Shown in pieces: positions 1 to 10,659 of a DNA stretch of 64,000 nt. The stretch's first letter is position 1. Every line of letters starts with the position of its first letter. The notes beneath the pieces were generated by a model that saw only the letters and a program-made list of their open reading frames with translations, was not told where the DNA came from and did no database searches. Position numbers and translations under genes: made by a program. The stretch comes from Pseudomonas bubulae (lineage in GTDB: Bacteria > Pseudomonadota > Gammaproteobacteria > Pseudomonadales > Pseudomonadaceae), in contig NZ_UYJA01000001.1 of assembly GCF_900618535.1 (NCBI RefSeq), positions 682,001 through 746,000 on the forward strand, in the 5' to 3' direction.

Positions 1-1517
1 GTTGATCAGTTCAAGCCCCGGCATATCACTCAGGGTGTCGGCCACTTCCAGGGTCGAGACGTTCTCGCTTTTCCAGCGGAAGGTGTCGCCGATGCGGTCG
101 ACAAAATAGAAATAGCCGTCGTCGTCATAACGCAGCAGATCGCCCGAACTCCAGTAGGCATCACCACGTTGAAACACATCGCGGCGGATCTTGCTCTCGC
201 TGGCCGCAGTACTGGTGTACCCCTCGAAACGCCCACCGCCTATCTGCGGGTGATCAACGATAAAGCCCATTGCCTCGCCGATTTCTCCCGGTTGGCACAA
301 CTGGTAAAAACCGTTTGCATCCCGCGGATGGCTGTCGCTTTCCACGTCGTAACGCACCAGGCGCAGATTGGTGCGGCTCCAGTCCGGCACGCGACCACAG
401 GAGCCCACATAGTTGTCGACATTGATCAGGTTGGCGTTGGCTTCGGTGGCACCCCAGCCCTCGAACACCTGGATCGGGCCAAAACGCTCCAGCCAGCGCT
501 GCCAGGATTCAGGCGTGAGCCCGGCGCCGAGCATATGGCGCAAACTGTGCTCGCGCTCACCGGTCACTACTGGCTGGTTGAGCAGGTAGCGGCAGATCTC
601 GCCGATGTACTGGAACACGGTAATGCGGTTGCGGCGCACATCCGGCCAGAACTCACGCACGCTGAACTTGCGCCGCAACACAATGCTCGCACCTGCGCGC
701 AGTGCCGTGGACGTCACCGAAGTGGCCGCCGCGCCGTGGTACAGCGGCAGGCAGCAGTAAAATACGTCGTCACAGGTGGCCCCCAGGGTGACTTCCATCA
801 CGTCACCCGAGGACAACCAGCGCATATGGCTATAGCGTGCCGCCTTGGGCAGGCCGGTGGTGCCCGAGGTAAATATCAGCAGTGTGGTGGTTTCGGCCGT
901 AATCGCCGCACGCACGTCACGGGCGAAGACCGTGGCCGGGGCAGCGGCGACGTGCTGTTCAAAGTCAATATCGACAATGGCCGGCAGCTCGCCGTCAAAG
1001 GGGTTCAGTGCATCGTTGACCAGCCACAGCGGGACATCGGGCAAACCTTGAGTGCCCAGCAGATTGGCCAGGCATTCTTCGCCCACCACCACCGCCCTGG
1101 CCGCCGTGGATTGCAAGGCATGCACCAGTGGCTTGCCACTGACCTGGGTGTTGATAAACGCCACCACCACACCGAGCTTGACCAGTCCGAACCAGCTGTA
1201 GAAGAACTGCGGACGGTTCTCCATGGCAATCGCGCAAACATCCCCGGGGCGCAGGCCCTTGGCGTAAAACACATGGGCCATGCGATTGGCCTGGGCTTCC
1301 ACGGCGGCGTAGGTGACACGCTGCTCGCCGTCGATCAAAAAAGGCCGATCGGGGAATGCACGGGCCTGCCCTTCAAGACGGTCGGCCAGGGTATACAGGT
1401 CCGCCGGTTTGATCTGGCCGCTGGCCGCAGAACGCAAATCCAGCAGTGCCTGGGTCTGATCACGGGGCACGGGCTGTTGTCTGACTGCCGTCAGGGTGCT
1501 GATGCGGGACATGTCGT

Positions 1518-1521
<4 letters not shown>
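1..1521 (-). CDS. FATP-type acyl-CoA synthetase (3' end cut by window edge)
   Basis: AMP-forming acid:CoA ligase; it would activate a carboxylic acid as its CoA thioester at the entry to the catabolic pathway encoded alongside. The 507 codons visible read without a stop from base 1521 to the window edge, so the C-terminus is missing. The AMP-binding signature FTSGTTGLPK lies at about residues 217-226. The later segments GAGLTPESW and EGWGATEANANL fit the very-long-chain/FATP branch more than the short-chain one. The start ATG shares bases with the TGA of the upstream reductase (ATGA overlap), so the two are translationally coupled. Substrate is not deducible from sequence; neighbours suggest an alicyclic, steroid-like or terpenoid acid. 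Confidence 0.85.
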
Positions 1522-2591
<1,070 letters not shown>

Positions 2592-2600
2592 GGTATTTCC

Positions 2601-3230
2601 TCAGCGCACGCGGATTTTCGGTGCGCCAGCCCCACGGCGCAGGGTGGCAAGAAAGTGCTCGAGCGGAGCCGCTGTCGCCACTTGCGGCAGTTGCTCCTTG
2701 TCCGGGCGGCTGGCCCAGAACTCGGTCCACGACGGGAACAGATCGTGGAACGTACCGGCGTAGGGTTCGCGCCCCGGCCAGCGCATTTTTTGCGTGCCGA
2801 TCGGCGGTTTGTTGAGGTCACTGGCGTACCAGTAGCACGGCAGGCGACGGCGGAAATACCAGCGCCCCTGCATGCGCTCATAGTCATCCCAATAGAGCAT
2901 TTGCATGGTCACCCACTCGGGGCCGGTCTCGTGCTCGTTCTTGGAATACACCACGCCCACGGCATGGTCCGGGTCGGTGAACTCGATCAGGTGCTGGCCC
3001 AGGTGATGGGAAGTGCCGTGAAACTGGTCGCGTAACGTGTCGTCGACCCAGGCCTTGAGGTGCGCACGCCCGGTTTTCCCGCGGCCTACGCGAATGTCTT
3101 CGGCAAACAGATTGACGTGGGCATCGAGGTCACGCATGTCCAGCGACAACGAATATTTACCAGCCAGCTGGCGGATCTCATCAATCGATTCCAGCCGATC
3201 GAGACGGGCTAACAAAGCGCTCTGTTCCAT
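2601..3230 (-). CDS. SnoaL-like (NTF2-fold) protein, possible dehydratase
   Basis: A 209-residue protein of the SnoaL_4 / nuclear transport factor 2-like fold, a family with small-molecule dehydratases, isomerases and ring-hydroxylase small subunits. Y26 and D31 (KYSLSLD) and the H75-H76/H80 cluster (TSHHLGQH) sit where scytalone-dehydratase-like enzymes keep their Tyr-Asp-His catalytic set. The frame extends 31 codons upstream, but that stretch would overlap the preceding SDR. I chose the ATG at 3230, which follows a GGACC ribosome site and starts 10 bases after the SDR stop. Neighbouring SDR, CoA-ligase and enoate reductase genes suggest it dehydrates a hydroxyacyl-CoA. That function is inferred. 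Confidence 0.75.
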   Translation of the reverse strand: MEQSALLARLDRLESIDEIRQLAGKYSLSLDMRDLDAHVNLFAEDIRVGRGKTGRAHLKAWVDDTLRDQFHGTSHHLGQHLIEFTDPDHAVGVVYSKNEHETGPEWVTMQMLYWDDYERMQGRWYFRRRLPCYWYASDLNKPPIGTQKMRWPGREPYAGTFHDLFPSWTEFWASRPDKEQLPQVATAAPLEHFLATLRRGAGAPKIRVR

Positions 3231-3240
3231 AAAAGGGTCC

Positions 3241-4014
3241 TTATTCCAATACCGTGTACAGCTCACTGCTGCGTCCGCCATCCACCGGCAGGCAAGCACC
3301 GGTGATGTATGAAGCTTCGTCACTGGCCAGGAACAGAATGGCGTTGGCCACTTCCACCGGCTGGCCGACGCGCTTGAGCGGGATCAGTTTTTCGGTATTG
3401 GTGCGCGTCTTGTCATCGGTGAGCATGCCTGCCGTGGCCGGTGTCTCGACCACACCCGGGCTGACCACGTTGCAACGGATGTTGTGGCTGGCACCTTCAC
3501 TGGCCGCAGCGCGGCTGAAGTTGATCACCGCGGCCTTGGCCGCCGAGTAACCGGCCATCCACGGCGTACCGAACTGCCCGCAGATCGAGGCCAGGTTGAT
3601 GATCGAACCGCTGCCCTGGGCGCGCATCAGGCCCATGGCCGTGCGTGTACCCCAAAAGGTGCCGTCCACCGTGGTGGCGAAGTTCGAATGCCAGTCAGCG
3701 GTCGAGGTGCTGTCAATCGCGCCCCAGCTGTAGGCCATGGCGTTGTTGACCAGAATATCCAGACGGCCGTGGCGCTGTGCCGCCTCGCTGATGGCGCCGA
3801 CATAAGCGGCTTCATTGCTGACATCGGCCACCGCGCATTCGGCGCGGCCGCCGCTGTCACGGATCTGTGCCGCTACGGCTTGCAGCGGCTCGATGCGTCG
3901 CCCGCACAACACCACCAGCGCGCCTTCTTCGGCAAAGCGCAACGCCGTGGCCGCGCCGATGCCTGAACCGGCGCCGCTGATAAAGGCAATTTTGTCTTGT
4001 AAACGAGTACCCAT
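3241..4014 (-). CDS. SDR family oxidoreductase
   Basis: Short-chain dehydrogenase/reductase of 257 residues. The NAD(P)-binding glycine motif is SGAGSGIG (residues 13-20), and the catalytic set is S143, Y156, K160 (YSAAK). The usual NNAG structural motif reads NNAM at 90-93. R39-R40 after the second beta strand (CGRR) leans toward NADP preference. The frame opens 10 codons earlier, but ATG 4014 has a strong GGGAGAG ribosome site and matches the usual family N-terminus (LQDKIAFISGAG). It lies between a second SDR and the SnoaL-like gene in one leftward operon and probably oxidises or reduces a hydroxyl on the pathway intermediate. Confidence 0.85.
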   Translation of the reverse strand: MGTRLQDKIAFISGAGSGIGAATALRFAEEGALVVLCGRRIEPLQAVAAQIRDSGGRAECAVADVSNEAAYVGAISEAAQRHGRLDILVNNAMAYSWGAIDSTSTADWHSNFATTVDGTFWGTRTAMGLMRAQGSGSIINLASICGQFGTPWMAGYSAAKAAVINFSRAAASEGASHNIRCNVVSPGVVETPATAGMLTDDKTRTNTEKLIPLKRVGQPVEVANAILFLASDEASYITGACLPVDGGRSSELYTVLE

Positions 4015-4044
4015 GATCTGCTCTCCCATTGCTGTGCGCGGCAC

Positions 4045-4779
4045 TCAGATAAACGCCATGCCGCCGTTGACCGCGAGGTTCTGACCGGTGATGAACGCTG
4101 CGTCATCACTGGCCAGAAAGGCCGCGACGCGAGCGATTTCATCGGTTTCACCCATGCGACCCAAGGGGATGGCCTTGAGCATGCTTTGCATCCAGTCGTC
4201 CGGGATGTCAGCCATCATCGGCGTGTTGGTCGGGCCGGGAACGATGGTGTTGACCCGTATGCCGTTGCCGGCCAGTTCGCGCGCCATACTGCGGGTCAGG
4301 CCCATTACCCCGGCCTTGGCTGCACAGTAATGGCTCGGACCTTCGCCGGTCAGGGCGGCGGTGCTGGAGATATTGATAATCACGCCGGGCGTGGCAGCGG
4401 CGAGCATCAGCTTCACCGCTTCTCGGCTGCAGAAAAACGGCCCGGTCAGGTTGACCCCGATCACTCGTTGCCAGTGTTCGTCCGGGGTTTGTGCGAAGGC
4501 ATCGATGGAGCCGATACCGGCATTATTGACCAGCACATCGAGGCTGCCGAAATGTGCATGCACGGCAGCCATCGCGGTGGCGACCGAGTCGCTGTCAGCG
4601 ACGTTACAGGACACTGCCAGGGCCTTTTCGCCCAGCCCTTCAATACTTTGACGCGCGGCATCGAGGTTGATGTCGGCGGCGACCACCTTGGCACCCTGCT
4701 CGGCAAAGTGACGAACAATCGCTCGTCCCATGCCCTGGCCTGCACCGGTTACAAACGCCACTTTGTTAAGCAATTTCAT
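4045..4779 (-). CDS. SDR family oxidoreductase (FabG/HSDH-like)
   Basis: Short-chain dehydrogenase of 244 residues. It has TGAGQGMG (residues 11-18), NNAG (85-88), S138/S139, Y151 and K155 (YCAAK), and a C-terminal TGQNLAVNGGMAFI. An Asp at the end of beta-2 (AADI) favours NAD(H). The open frame runs to 5013, but the upstream part is low-complexity REP sequence. ATG 4779 is preceded by GGGAGAACAGG, a good ribosome site. It is the first gene of the leftward operon, so the promoter should lie in 4780-4950. A 30-base gap separates it from the next SDR. Probable hydroxy-acyl or hydroxysteroid-type dehydrogenase; substrate unknown. Confidence 0.85.
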   Translation of the reverse strand: MKLLNKVAFVTGAGQGMGRAIVRHFAEQGAKVVAADINLDAARQSIEGLGEKALAVSCNVADSDSVATAMAAVHAHFGSLDVLVNNAGIGSIDAFAQTPDEHWQRVIGVNLTGPFFCSREAVKLMLAAATPGVIINISSTAALTGEGPSHYCAAKAGVMGLTRSMARELAGNGIRVNTIVPGPTNTPMMADIPDDWMQSMLKAIPLGRMGETDEIARVAAFLASDDAAFITGQNLAVNGGMAFI

Positions 4780-5158
4780 CCTGTTCTCCCACCTGCCCGA
4801 AGTCGGCCCGCCGGTAAGCCCGGACGGTGTATGGGAGCAATCATTGACTGCGGCTAAAAGCTGAACATCGTCCGATGGGACTAAGCAGCTCAAGAGCGGA
4901 TGACGACCGTAGCAGCTGACGAGCAGCCTAGTTCCTACGGCAGCTGCAGAAACACTGCAACTGTGGGAGCGAGCCTGCTCGCGAAGGTCGTTCGCGAGCA
5001 GGCTCGCTCCCACAATAGGGCTTGACCTGCAACAGAGTATCTACAGCTTTCATCCCCAGAGAGATTCTGTGCATGACCGGCTGGTCTAAATGGACGATGT
5101 TCATCCAGCCGGTTCGTGGAATAACTCACTCACTAGAACAAAAACCGGGAGACCCGTC
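4780..5158. other. Divergent intergenic region with a dispersed repeat
   Basis: This 379-base gap separates the leftward SDR operon from the rightward MFS operon and must hold both promoters. It contains a 100-base dispersed repeat with a REP pair (entered separately). I see no credible coding frame. The GGGAGA ribosome site of the MFS gene ends the region. No clear -35/-10 pair stands out on either strand. Confidence 0.6.
4947..5046. repeat. 100-bp dispersed repeat, copy 1, containing a REP pair
   Basis: The core is an inverted pair of 24-base arms (4962-4985 and 4991-5014), starting tgtgggagcgagcctgctcg, around the 5-base loop ggtcg. The flanks also match the copy at 12148-12247: cagaaacactgcaac on the left and a 30-base segment from acaatagggc to atctacag on the right. 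Only one base differs over 100. Sequence further left (4910-4946) is also similar to 12110-12147, with gaps. The shared unit is therefore larger than a standard REP doublet. Confidence 0.9.
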
Positions 5159-6490
5159 GTGTCCATACCCTTGCGCCCCACCTGGCGAACCCATTACGCA
5201 CTGGGCGTATTGGCAGCCATCTATATCTTCAACTACATAGACCGGCTGCTGATGGCCATTTTGATCGAACCGGTAAAGGCCGAGTTCGGCATTTCCGATA
5301 CCGGTATAGGTCTGCTTTCAGGTGTGACCTTTGCCGTGTTCTACACCCTTTTCGGCTTTCCGCTGGGGCGCCTGTCCGATCGGATCGGGCGCAAAAAAGT
5401 CATCGCCTTCAGCTGTATTGCCTGGAGCGTCATGACCATTTTCTGCGGCTTTGCCGCCAGCTTCACCATGCTGGTGATCGCCCGGATCGGGGTCGCTATC
5501 GGCGAAGCCGGGGGCACCGCGCCGTCAATGGCCATGGTCTCGGACCTCTACCCGCCCGACCGCCGCTCGACCGCCCTGTCGGTATTGATGCTGGGCTCAA
5601 GTCTGGGGGCGATTTTCGGCCTCGGCCTGGGCGGCTGGATTGCCCAGCATTACGGCTGGCGTTTCGCTTTTGTGGTGATCGGCGCTCCGGGGATTTTGCT
5701 CGGCCTGATCCTGCTGTTTACCGTGCGGGCACCCAAGCCGGCGATGCTGGTCAGCCCCAATCTGGTCGCGCAAGACCACTGGCTGGTCACGGTTCGCGAG
5801 TTGTTCCAGACACCGTCCTTTCTCTGGCTGGTGTGCACCGGCGGCTCGGCGGCCATTGCCGGTTATGCCATCGGCACCTGGAGCCCGAGCTTCCTGATCC
5901 GCTCCCACGGCCTGAGCCTGCAGGACGCGGGCCTGCTGGCCGGGGTCGCAGGCGGTGCCGGGGCAACCATCGGCACCCTGACCTGCGGCATTTTGTGTGA
6001 TCGCCTGGTGCGTCGCGACAAGGGCTGGCAAATCGGGGTGCCGCTGCTGGGCACGCTGATCAGCATCCCGTTCGGTCTGGCGTATTTCCTCTGGCCAGTG
6101 GGCACTGCATTTTATATGGGCAGCACACCCATGCCGACCGCGTTTCTGTTTTATTGCGTATTCAGCTTTTTTGGCACCTGGTGGGCAACGCCCTGCCTGG
6201 GCGCCATCTCCCATCTGTTTCCAGCCACCCGCCTGGCCCAGGCCACTGCAATTTTTGTAATGGCCATGACCCTGCTCGGGGTCGGTGTCGGGCCGCTGCT
6301 GATCGGCATGCTCAGTGACGGCTTTGCCCATACCCTGGGCAACGAAGGCCTGCGCTATGCCCTGGCTTCCTGTATCTCGCTGCTGGTTCTGGCCTCGGTG
6401 TTTCTGGCCATGGCCTTGCCGCGCTACCGCAACCACCTGATGAACAAGACCCCGACCCCAGCACCGCTGGCTGACGCGGCCACTGCCTGA
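5159..6490 (+). CDS. MFS transporter (spinster/ACS-like)
   Basis: A 443-residue major facilitator with about 12 hydrophobic segments; it would import the pathway substrate or export a product. The first helix carries YIFNYIDRLLMAIL, and the loop 2-3 motif is GRLSDRIGRKK, both typical of proton-coupled MFS carriers. The frame is open from 5090. I chose the GTG at 5159 because GGGAGA lies 7 bases before it and the protein then starts just ahead of the first helix. It heads the rightward operon, with the hydrolase starting 17 bases after its stop. Placement beside a CoA-ligase pathway suggests an organic-acid carrier. Confidence 0.85.
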   Translation: MSIPLRPTWRTHYALGVLAAIYIFNYIDRLLMAILIEPVKAEFGISDTGIGLLSGVTFAVFYTLFGFPLGRLSDRIGRKKVIAFSCIAWSVMTIFCGFAASFTMLVIARIGVAIGEAGGTAPSMAMVSDLYPPDRRSTALSVLMLGSSLGAIFGLGLGGWIAQHYGWRFAFVVIGAPGILLGLILLFTVRAPKPAMLVSPNLVAQDHWLVTVRELFQTPSFLWLVCTGGSAAIAGYAIGTWSPSFLIRSHGLSLQDAGLLAGVAGGAGATIGTLTCGILCDRLVRRDKGWQIGVPLLGTLISIPFGLAYFLWPVGTAFYMGSTPMPTAFLFYCVFSFFGTWWATPCLGAISHLFPATRLAQATAIFVMAMTLLGVGVGPLLIGMLSDGFAHTLGNEGLRYALASCISLLVLASVFLAMALPRYRNHLMNKTPTPAPLADAATA

Positions 6491-6507
6491 CAACTGGAGA
6501 TTGAGTG

Positions 6508-7335
6508 ATGACCGAACAAGACCTTCCCCTGCCCATCGGCCACTTTGTGACACTGGACAGCGGCCTGCGCCTGCACTTTCTCGACGAGGGCAGCGGCCCG
6601 GTCGTATTGTGGTTGCACGGCAGTGGCCCGGGCGCCAGTGGCTACAGCAACTTCAAGGGCAACTATCCGCAGTTTGTGGCTAACGGCTTTCGCAATCTGG
6701 TGGTGGATTTGCCGGGCTTCGGCCGCTCCGACAAACCGGAAGATGTGAACTACGACCTGGCGTTCTTCGTCAACGCCATGTCGGGCTTTCTCAAGGCAGT
6801 GGGGGTCAAGCGCGCCACCTTGCTCGGCAATTCCCTGGGCGGTGCGATTGCTCTGGGCCTGGCGCTGGCTGAGCCGGAGCGCGTCGAAAAACTTATTCTC
6901 ATGGCGCCAGGCGGTGTTGAAGAGCGCGAAACCTACTTCAAGATGATCGGCATCCAGCGCATGGTCGAGCTGTATAACGCAGGCCCGCTGGGCATCGAGC
7001 AAATGCGCCGGATCATGAGCCTGCAACTGTTCGACACCGCGCTACTGGACGACAACCTGTTGGCCGAGCGCGTGGCCGTGGCCGTGCATCAGCCGCGCAA
7101 TCTGTTCAGCACCATGATGGTGCCCAACATGACCGAGCGCCTTGAAGAGCTGCAGGCACCGATCCTCGGGTTCTGGGGCACCGACGACAATTTCAACCCC
7201 GCATCCGGCGCGCTTAAAGTGCTGACCCACGCTCCCAATGCGCGTTTTATCATGCTCAATCAGTGCGGCCACTGGGTACAGGTCGAACACCGCGACATGT
7301 TCAACAAGGCGTGCCTGGAGTTCCTGCGCGGCTAA
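6508..7335 (+). CDS. Alpha/beta hydrolase, meta-cleavage-product (BphD/MhpC/HsaD) type
   Basis: A 275-residue hydrolase. HGSGPGASG near residue 32 is the oxyanion-hole signature of C-C bond hydrolases. The nucleophile elbow is GNSLGG, the acid is in WGTDD, and the catalytic His is in CGHW near the C-terminus. Family members cleave vinylogous diketones made by ring fission in aromatic and steroid degradation, but esters are also possible. A GTG lies three bases before the ATG; GGAGA at 6496-6500 sits 7 bases from the ATG, so I chose the ATG. It is the second gene of the rightward operon and has no ring-cleavage dioxygenase partner in this window. Confidence 0.85.
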   Translation: MTEQDLPLPIGHFVTLDSGLRLHFLDEGSGPVVLWLHGSGPGASGYSNFKGNYPQFVANGFRNLVVDLPGFGRSDKPEDVNYDLAFFVNAMSGFLKAVGVKRATLLGNSLGGAIALGLALAEPERVEKLILMAPGGVEERETYFKMIGIQRMVELYNAGPLGIEQMRRIMSLQLFDTALLDDNLLAERVAVAVHQPRNLFSTMMVPNMTERLEELQAPILGFWGTDDNFNPASGALKVLTHAPNARFIMLNQCGHWVQVEHRDMFNKACLEFLRG

Positions 7336-7411
7336 CCGTATACCTGCATGACCTGCGGCTGCCTGCGGGCGGCCGTAGCCCTTCCAGACACCCGCTCGGG
7401 CTGAAATAACA

Positions 7412-9541
7412 ATGACAAAATACCCTCAGTTACTGGCACCCGGTCGCATAGGTTCTCTTGAACTGCGCAACCGCATCATCATGGCGCCCATGGGCTCCAA
7501 CTTCGCCGAGGCCAATGGCCAGTGTGGCGAGCGCATTCAGGCCTATTACGAAGCCCGCGCCCGTGGCGGCGCCGGGCTATTGATCATGGGGGTGTGCTCG
7601 GTGGCGTTTCCGGCCGGGACCGCCGAGCCATTCCAGGTCGGCGTTTCCAGCGATGAGTTTATCCCCGGTTTGAGCCGACTCGCCGAGCGCGTCCACCAGC
7701 ACGGCGCAAAAATTGCCATGCAGTTGCAGCACGCCGGCAAGACGGCAGTGCGCGACATGGCCGAAGGCCGGCAACTATGGGTGCCCTCGGTGCCGCCGGT
7801 GCTGCAAAGCGACATGATGGCCGCGCTGACGCCCGAAGAACTGGCCAACTTTGTCAGCTCCATGAAGCGTCGCGCCGAAGGCTCACCGATCCGTGTAATG
7901 GACAGCGCCGATATCGCGCAGATGATCGAGTGGTTTGCCAGTGCCGCCGACCGCGCCAGGCGAGCGGGTTTCGACGGTGTGGAAATCCATGCGGCCCACG
8001 GCTACATCATCGCCGGTTTCCTCTCCGGCTATTACAACCAGCGTGAAGACGAGTACGGCGGCTCGCTGGAGAACCGTGCCCGGCTGCTGCTGCAAATCAT
8101 CGCTGCAATACGGGCCAAAGTCGGCCATGAATTTGCCGTATGGCTGCGCCTGGATGCCGAAGAACTGCACACCCCCGGCGGCAGCAATCTTGAAGATGCC
8201 ATCGCCGTGGCACGCATGGCCGAGGCGGCAGGTGTAGATGCGGTCAGCGTTTCGGCCACTGCGCGCATCACCAGCGGCGTGGTGTTTACCGAGGCGCCAC
8301 TGGTGCACAAGCCCGGGGGGTATCTGGAATGGACCGCTGCGCTCAAGCGTAGCGTGCAAGTCCCGGTGATTGCCGTGGGGCGGATCGAGCCGGAGGTCGG
8401 TGAAGCCGCCCTCAAGCGCGGCGACTGCGACTTCATTGCCATGGCCCGCAAGTTCCTCGCCGACCCGGACCTGCCCAACAAATTGCTCAACGACCAGGAA
8501 GCGAGTATCCGCCCGTGCATTTACTGCTACGTGTGCGTGAGCCAGATTTTTATCAACGAGCGGGTCAAATGCGCGGTCAACCCCATGACCGGCCATGAGT
8601 TCGAATACGTCATCGGCCCCACTGCCACACCCAAGCATCTGGTGGTGGTGGGAGCCGGGCCTGCCGGGATGGAAGCCGCACGCATCGCCGCGTTACGCGG
8701 CCATCGCGTGACCCTGCTCGAGCGCAGCGACCGCCTCGGTGGCACGTTGTTTTTCGCCGGCCTCGCCTATGCCGAAAACGCCCGCCTGCTGGAAAATCTC
8801 AAGGTGCAGGTGCAGCAGTCGGCGATTGATATCCGCCTCAACACCCTGGCCAGCCCTGCCCTGCTGCGCGACCTGGGTGCCGATCAGGTGCTGGTGGCCG
8901 TAGGTGCAGAACGTGCTGCACCGGCCATCCCCGGCGCCGATCAGGACCATGTCTGGAGTGGCGACGAACTGCGCCGTTTGATGACGGGTGACCGTGCTGA
9001 AGAAATAGCCAAACGCAAACTGTCCTTCACCCAGCGTGCACTGATGAAGGCCGGCAGCCTGACTGGCGTGACTGATAGCCGTGAAGCCATGGAAAAACTG
9101 TCGCGGGTGTGGATGCCGCTGGGCAAGCGCGTGACCATTATCGGTGGCGGCCTGGTAGGCCTGGAGCTGGCGGAATTTTTGATTGCCCGCGGACGTCAGG
9201 TCACCGTACTGGAAAGCGGTACTCACCTGGGCCGGGAGCTGGCCATTGTGCGGCGCTGGCGGGTGCTGCATGAAATTCGTGTGCATGGCGGCGAGTTGAT
9301 CACCGGGGCCAGCGTTACGGCGATCGACGGCCACAGCGTGCGCTATCAACTGGCCGATGGCACTTCGGCGCAGAGTGACGCCGACTCCGTGGTACTTGCC
9401 ATCGGCGCCCAGCCCGATACCGGACTGCTCGACGAACTGACCCGAGCGGGGTTGAGCGCCAGCAGCATCGGCGACTGCCACAGTATCGGCTATATCGAAG
9501 GCGCAATCAGCGCCGGGCACAAAGCCGGACGCGAGGCCTAG
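7412..9541 (+). CDS. FMN/4Fe-4S/FAD enoate reductase (2,4-dienoyl-CoA reductase / BaiCD-like)
   Basis: A 709-residue three-domain flavoprotein. The OYE-like barrel fills residues 1-365, with [13 protein letters not shown] marking the active site. The iron-sulfur cysteines are C369, C372, C375 and C387. This C-x2-C-x2-C-x11-C spacing is one residue shorter than in E. coli FadH and nearer the trimethylamine-dehydrogenase pattern. An FAD site (VVVGAGPAG) lies near 410 and an NAD(P) site (IIGGGLVG) near 575. Such enzymes reduce conjugated double bonds in dienoyl-CoA or dehydro-bile-acid-CoA substrates. A 76-base gap follows the hydrolase; the ribosome site is weak. A REP pair follows. Confidence 0.9.
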   Translation: MTKYPQLLAPGRIGSLELRNRIIMAPMGSNFAEANGQCGERIQAYYEARARGGAGLLIMGVCSVAFPAGTAEPFQVGVSSDEFIPGLSRLAERVHQHGAKIAMQLQHAGKTAVRDMAEGRQLWVPSVPPVLQSDMMAALTPEELANFVSSMKRRAEGSPIRVMDSADIAQMIEWFASAADRARRAGFDGVEIHAAHGYIIAGFLSGYYNQREDEYGGSLENRARLLLQIIAAIRAKVGHEFAVWLRLDAEELHTPGGSNLEDAIAVARMAEAAGVDAVSVSATARITSGVVFTEAPLVHKPGGYLEWTAALKRSVQVPVIAVGRIEPEVGEAALKRGDCDFIAMARKFLADPDLPNKLLNDQEASIRPCIYCYVCVSQIFINERVKCAVNPMTGHEFEYVIGPTATPKHLVVVGAGPAGMEAARIAALRGHRVTLLERSDRLGGTLFFAGLAYAENARLLENLKVQVQQSAIDIRLNTLASPALLRDLGADQVLVAVGAERAAPAIPGADQDHVWSGDELRRLMTGDRAEEIAKRKLSFTQRALMKAGSLTGVTDSREAMEKLSRVWMPLGKRVTIIGGGLVGLELAEFLIARGRQVTVLESGTHLGRELAIVRRWRVLHEIRVHGGELITGASVTAIDGHSVRYQLADGTSAQSDADSVVLAIGAQPDTGLLDELTRAGLSASSIGDCHSIGYIEGAISAGHKAGREA

Positions 9542-9550
9542 CGGTTCATC

Positions 9551-9637
9551 TGTGGGAGCGGGCTTGCTCGCGATGCAGGCGGCGCGGTATAGCGGTTGAA
9601 CCGCGTCGATGCCATCGCGAGCAAGCCCGCTCCCACA
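9551..9637. repeat. REP doublet (inverted pair)
   Basis: 25-base perfect inverted arms, tgtgggagcgggcttgctcg plus cgatg at 9551-9575 and its complement at 9613-9637, separated by 37 bases. It lies between the convergent ends of the enoate reductase and dhcR genes, the usual place for Pseudomonas REP pairs, and may also protect or terminate both transcripts. Confidence 0.9.
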
Positions 9638-9644
9638 ACCGCGA

Positions 9645-10526
9645 TTACCAGGTTCTTTCCAACAAGCTGTCGAACATCGCCTGGGCCGCCGACGAAAGCT
9701 CATGGCCTGGCTTGGTCAAAACGCCAATGGCCCGCTCCACCACCGGCTCATGCAAGGTGATGCAGCAGGCTCCCAGCTCACGCATCTGTTCGGCACACAG
9801 GGCCGGCACCACGCTCACGCCCAGCCCGCTGGCGACCATGCGGCCCACCGTGGCCAACTGATGGCTTTCAAATTCAACCGGCAATTTCATCTGCCGCGCC
9901 TGCAAGTGTTCTTCCAGCAGCACCCTCACCGCAGACGGTCGTTGCAGAGTGATAAAGGGCTGTTCCAGCAGGGTCTGCCAGTCGATCAAGTCAAGCCCGG
10001 CCTGTGCCGAGTCACGGGGCACCACGGCGACAAAACGGTCCAGATACAGCGGGGTGAACGTCAGCGACGAAGCGCCTGCCGGTTCGAAGGCCACACCCAG
10101 CTCCACCTCCCGGTCACGCACCATCTCCAGTACCTGCTCGTTGATCACATCGTTGACCGTGACGTTGACCTTGGGATGCCGCGCGCGAAAAATTTTCACA
10201 ATGGCCGGCAGCAAGTTGCCCGAAAACGACGGGATGGCGGCCAGGGTGACGCGCCCGCGCTGCAGGGTGAAGCGCTGGCGCATTTGGTCTTCGACATTGT
10301 CCCAGTCAGCAATCAAACGCCGGGCCAGCGGCAACAGCGACTCGCCCTCCGGGGTCAGGGCGACATTGCGCGTGGTGCGACTGAACAATCGCCCGCCCAG
10401 GCCCTGTTCCAGCGCCTTGATGGTCAGGCTCAGGGCCGACTGGGACAAATGCAGACGTTCGCAGGCCACGGCAAAACTCAGGCTTTGGGCCACCGCAAGA
10501 AAGGCACGGATTTGTTTTACGGTCAT
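9645..10526 (-). CDS. dhcR: LysR-type regulator of the CoA-transferase genes
   Basis: LysR family regulator of 293 residues. It has an N-terminal winged helix-turn-helix (FLAVAQSLSFAVACERLHLSQSALSLTIKALEQ in part) and a periplasmic-binding-like effector domain from about residue 90. It is transcribed away from dhcA across a 133-base gap, the classical arrangement for a LysR activator and its target. In P. aeruginosa the same gene order (PA1998-PA2000) is dhcR-dhcA-dhcB, where the regulator responds to a carnitine-derived keto acid. The gene name follows from that order and is an inference. A 9-base inverted repeat in the gap is a candidate operator. Confidence 0.8.
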   Translation of the reverse strand: MTVKQIRAFLAVAQSLSFAVACERLHLSQSALSLTIKALEQGLGGRLFSRTTRNVALTPEGESLLPLARRLIADWDNVEDQMRQRFTLQRGRVTLAAIPSFSGNLLPAIVKIFRARHPKVNVTVNDVINEQVLEMVRDREVELGVAFEPAGASSLTFTPLYLDRFVAVVPRDSAQAGLDLIDWQTLLEQPFITLQRPSAVRVLLEEHLQARQMKLPVEFESHQLATVGRMVASGLGVSVVPALCAEQMRELGACCITLHEPVVERAIGVLTKPGHELSSAAQAMFDSLLERTW

Positions 10527-10543
10527 GGCCAGGCCTCAGGCTT

Positions 10544-10596
10544 ATTGATTTGTTTTATCTATTAATCCGACGCAAAAATCAACTTATCAAATCAAT
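10544..10596. promoter_or_regulatory. Candidate DhcR operator (inverted repeat)
   Basis: Arms ATTGATTTG (10544-10552) and CAAATCAAT (10588-10596) are perfectly complementary and 35 bases apart, inside the dhcR-dhcA divergent gap. The region between is AT-rich compared with its surroundings. LysR regulators usually bind such dyads upstream of the target promoter. Function is inferred from position. Confidence 0.45.
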
Positions 10597-10659
10597 GATA
10601 CGCAGTAACACTCATCACCAATGGCTGAGCACAGCCGGCGAACAATAAAAGAGGTGCAT

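Noticed and set aside
5597-6553. 318-codon leftward frame
   Set aside because: Antisense to the MFS transporter; low-complexity Gln/Ala/Gly composition typical of shadow frames.
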